Positions 14,649 to 14,753 of a DNA stretch of 14,753 bases are shown one piece after another. Numbering within the stretch: the stretch's first letter is position 1; each line of letters starts with the position of its first letter. The DNA comes from Deltaproteobacteria bacterium (GTDB lineage Bacteria > Desulfobacterota > DSM-4660 > Desulfatiglandales > Desulfatiglandaceae): assembly GCA_018644785.1 (NCBI GenBank), contig JABGPV010000126.1:1-14753 (forward strand). Reading direction: 5' to 3'. The position numbers were made by a program, and so were the translations under genes. The notes below the pieces were generated by a model that saw nothing but the letters and a program-made list of their open reading frames with translations, was not told the DNA's origin and ran no database searches.

Positions 14649-14753
14649 ATGAAAATTGCTGAAAATCTCCATTTTTTCCCATGGAACAACCCATCGGCGA
14701 ATAACTGCAATACCTATTTCATTGATGGGAAAAAGAAAATTCTGGTAGACCCG
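14649..14753 (+). CDS. Metallo-beta-lactamase-fold hydrolase (partial, 5' end only)
   Basis: Only the first 35 codons are present; the gene runs off the right edge. The N-terminus (F-F-P-W, then A-N-N-C-N-T-Y-F-I-D-G, then K-I-L-V-D-P) follows the usual opening of MBL-fold proteins: a strand, then N-x-Y-x-I and a strand ending L-V-D-P-G. These are zinc- or iron-dependent hydrolases such as glyoxalase II-like enzymes; the metal-binding H-x-H-x-D-H lies outside the window. AAGGGA about 7 nt before the ATG supports the start. The exact substrate class cannot be told from this piece. Confidence 0.82.
   Translation, partial: MKIAENLHFFPWNNPSANNCNTYFIDGKKKILVDP

Overview
The window looks like ordinary chromosome of a Gram-negative bacterium of moderate GC content. 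The best guess is Desulfobacterota (a sulfate reducer or relative). The support is the gene families and their neighbourhoods: RecBCD-type recB and recD, a TauE/SafE permease next to a TIGR02186/Alph_Pro_TM protein, DUF1566 and DUF4412 secreted proteins, and lepA-hemW. This placement is inference; no rRNA or other marker is present.

Layout. Positions 1-278 (-) carry the start of a HEPN-domain gene that runs off the left edge, in visibly AT-rich DNA. Positions 279-765 hold no convincing intact gene, only a possible fragment of a recC 3' end. Positions 766-6392 (+) are recB and recD, overlapping by 4 bp with a TTG start for recD. Positions 6538-7215 (+) are a small toxin-antitoxin pair (unclassified antitoxin, PIN-domain toxin). 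Positions 7218-10313 (-) are four close-packed envelope genes read in the order DUF4412 protein, DUF1566 protein, TauE/SafE permease, TIGR02186 protein, with a candidate promoter at 10350-10377. Positions 10498-13400 (+) are lepA and hemW. Positions 13408-14553 (-) are ribonuclease D. At 14649 (+) a metallo-beta-lactamase-fold gene begins and leaves the window.

Three things stand out. (1) lepA is split by a -1 frameshift exactly at an in-phase A AAA AAG heptamer, the type of slippery site used by E. coli dnaX. Shifting there restores a normal 599-residue LepA whose stop codon abuts the hemW ATG. (2) A short palindromic repeat (GGGGCGAA...TTCGCCCC type) occurs three times, twice inside recB and once inside recD. 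It is always read in the same phase and encodes G/W-A-(N/K)-x-x-S-P, in loops or linkers between domains. (3) recC is not where it is expected, directly upstream of recB. A HEPN gene and non-coding or degenerate sequence lie there instead.

How the genes work together: RecB and RecD are the two helicase motors of RecBCD, and RecB also carries the nuclease. LepA (EF4) and HemW (haem chaperone) form a common bacterial gene pair. The minus-strand cluster encodes exported or membrane proteins, possibly linked to sulfite or organosulfur export. I saw no tRNA, rRNA, CRISPR array or insertion sequence.
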